The notes beneath the pieces were generated by a model, which saw only the letters and a program-made list of their open reading frames with translations, ran no database searches and was not told the DNA's origin. 6,575 nucleotides of DNA. Source: Bifidobacteriaceae bacterium (GTDB lineage Bacteria > Actinomycetota > Actinomycetes > Actinomycetales > WQXJ01). The stretch is taken from positions 1 through 6,575 of the forward strand of contig JAIRXV010000112.1 of NCBI GenBank assembly GCA_031268115.1. The letters are read 5' to 3'. Both the position numbers and the translations under genes were made by a program. Each line of letters starts with the position of its first letter. Within the stretch, counting starts at the first letter, position 1. Of this stretch, positions 6,330 through 6,575 are shown piece by piece.

Positions 6330-6575
6330 ACGCAATCGAAACCCACGAACTATCCAAAGCGTTTCACGGCATGCACGCCGTGGAACACCTGAACCTGCAC
6401 GTCCCCGAAGGCTCCCTCTACGGATTCATCGGAGAGAACGGCTCCGGCAAGTCACCCACCGAAAAACTCATCTGCGGCCTGCTCGTGCCCAGCGCCGGGA
6501 CTATCCGACTATCCGGCCAGCCGCACACCAATCCTGCCATCCGCTCCCAGATCGGCGTGCTCATCGCAAACCCCG
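6326..6575 (+). CDS. ABC transporter ATP-binding protein, BcrA/lantibiotic-immunity-like, N-terminal part, truncated by window edge
   Basis: Only the first 83 codons are present, so the Q-loop, signature and Walker B motifs cannot be checked. The GTG start has AAGGAG 8 nt upstream and overlaps the previous stop as GTGA. The visible part has the fold's opening strands (ETHELSKAFHGMHAVEHLNL), the LYGFIGENGSGKS Walker A region (G36 to K42-S43), then the GLLVPSAGTIRLSGQP turn and IGVLIANP. The last resembles the IG-LIE-P segment of the BcrA/lantibiotic-export family of ATPases, which energise export of bacitracin, lantibiotics or similar membrane-active compounds. Oddly, the residue after the Walker A serine is proline (P44) where the family has Thr or Ser. 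The matching permease is expected just downstream. Family call firm; substrate class is inference. Confidence 0.9.
   Translation, partial: MNAIETHELSKAFHGMHAVEHLNLHVPEGSLYGFIGENGSGKSPTEKLICGLLVPSAGTIRLSGQPHTNPAIRSQIGVLIANP

Noticed and set aside
1..6575. tRNA, rRNA, CRISPR array, insertion sequence ends or integrase
   Set aside because: I looked for cloverleaf-like segments, regularly spaced repeats, transposase motifs and terminal inverted repeats and saw none.

Overview
The window is high-GC DNA whose codons mostly end in G or C, with clear AGGAGG-type ribosome binding sites and GTG/TTG starts. With its actinobacterial-style MobF relaxase and HisKA_3/NarL two-component system, this points to an Actinomycetota host. 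I cannot name the genus. The relaxase places the segment on a conjugative or mobilizable element (plasmid or ICE).

Layout. (1) Positions 1-1257, minus strand: N-terminal 419 residues of a TrwC/TraA-type MobF relaxase that runs off the left edge, with a TTG start and a strong RBS. (2) 1258-1452: non-coding, holding the relaxase leader and several inverted repeats. (3) 1453-3257, minus strand: a two-gene operon of a membrane HisKA_3 histidine kinase and a NarL/LuxR-type response regulator overlapping by ATGA. (4) 3258-3392: a divergent intergenic region with repeated ACTGC/GCAGT half-sites. (5) 3393 to the right edge, plus strand: a tightly packed operon encoding a 181-aa two-TM protein of unknown function, a 14-TM DHA2-type MFS exporter, a 40-aa single-TM peptide, a 25-aa all-hydrophobic micropeptide, a 221-aa multi-TM protein of unknown function, and the start of a BcrA/lantibiotic-exporter-like ABC ATPase cut by the window end. 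Four junctions in the window are ATGA/GTGA overlaps and one gap is only 4 nt.

Interpretation (inference). The kinase has short loops and no large extracellular domain, so it probably senses something in or at the membrane. Its regulator probably controls the divergent operon, which combines MFS and ABC export with four small or unknown membrane proteins. The simplest reading is an inducible envelope-stress or antimicrobial-peptide/drug efflux cassette carried as cargo beside the relaxase gene. The most unusual parts are the two tandem TM micropeptides, the second with a full-consensus RBS, and a proline just after the Walker A serine in the ABC ATPase.
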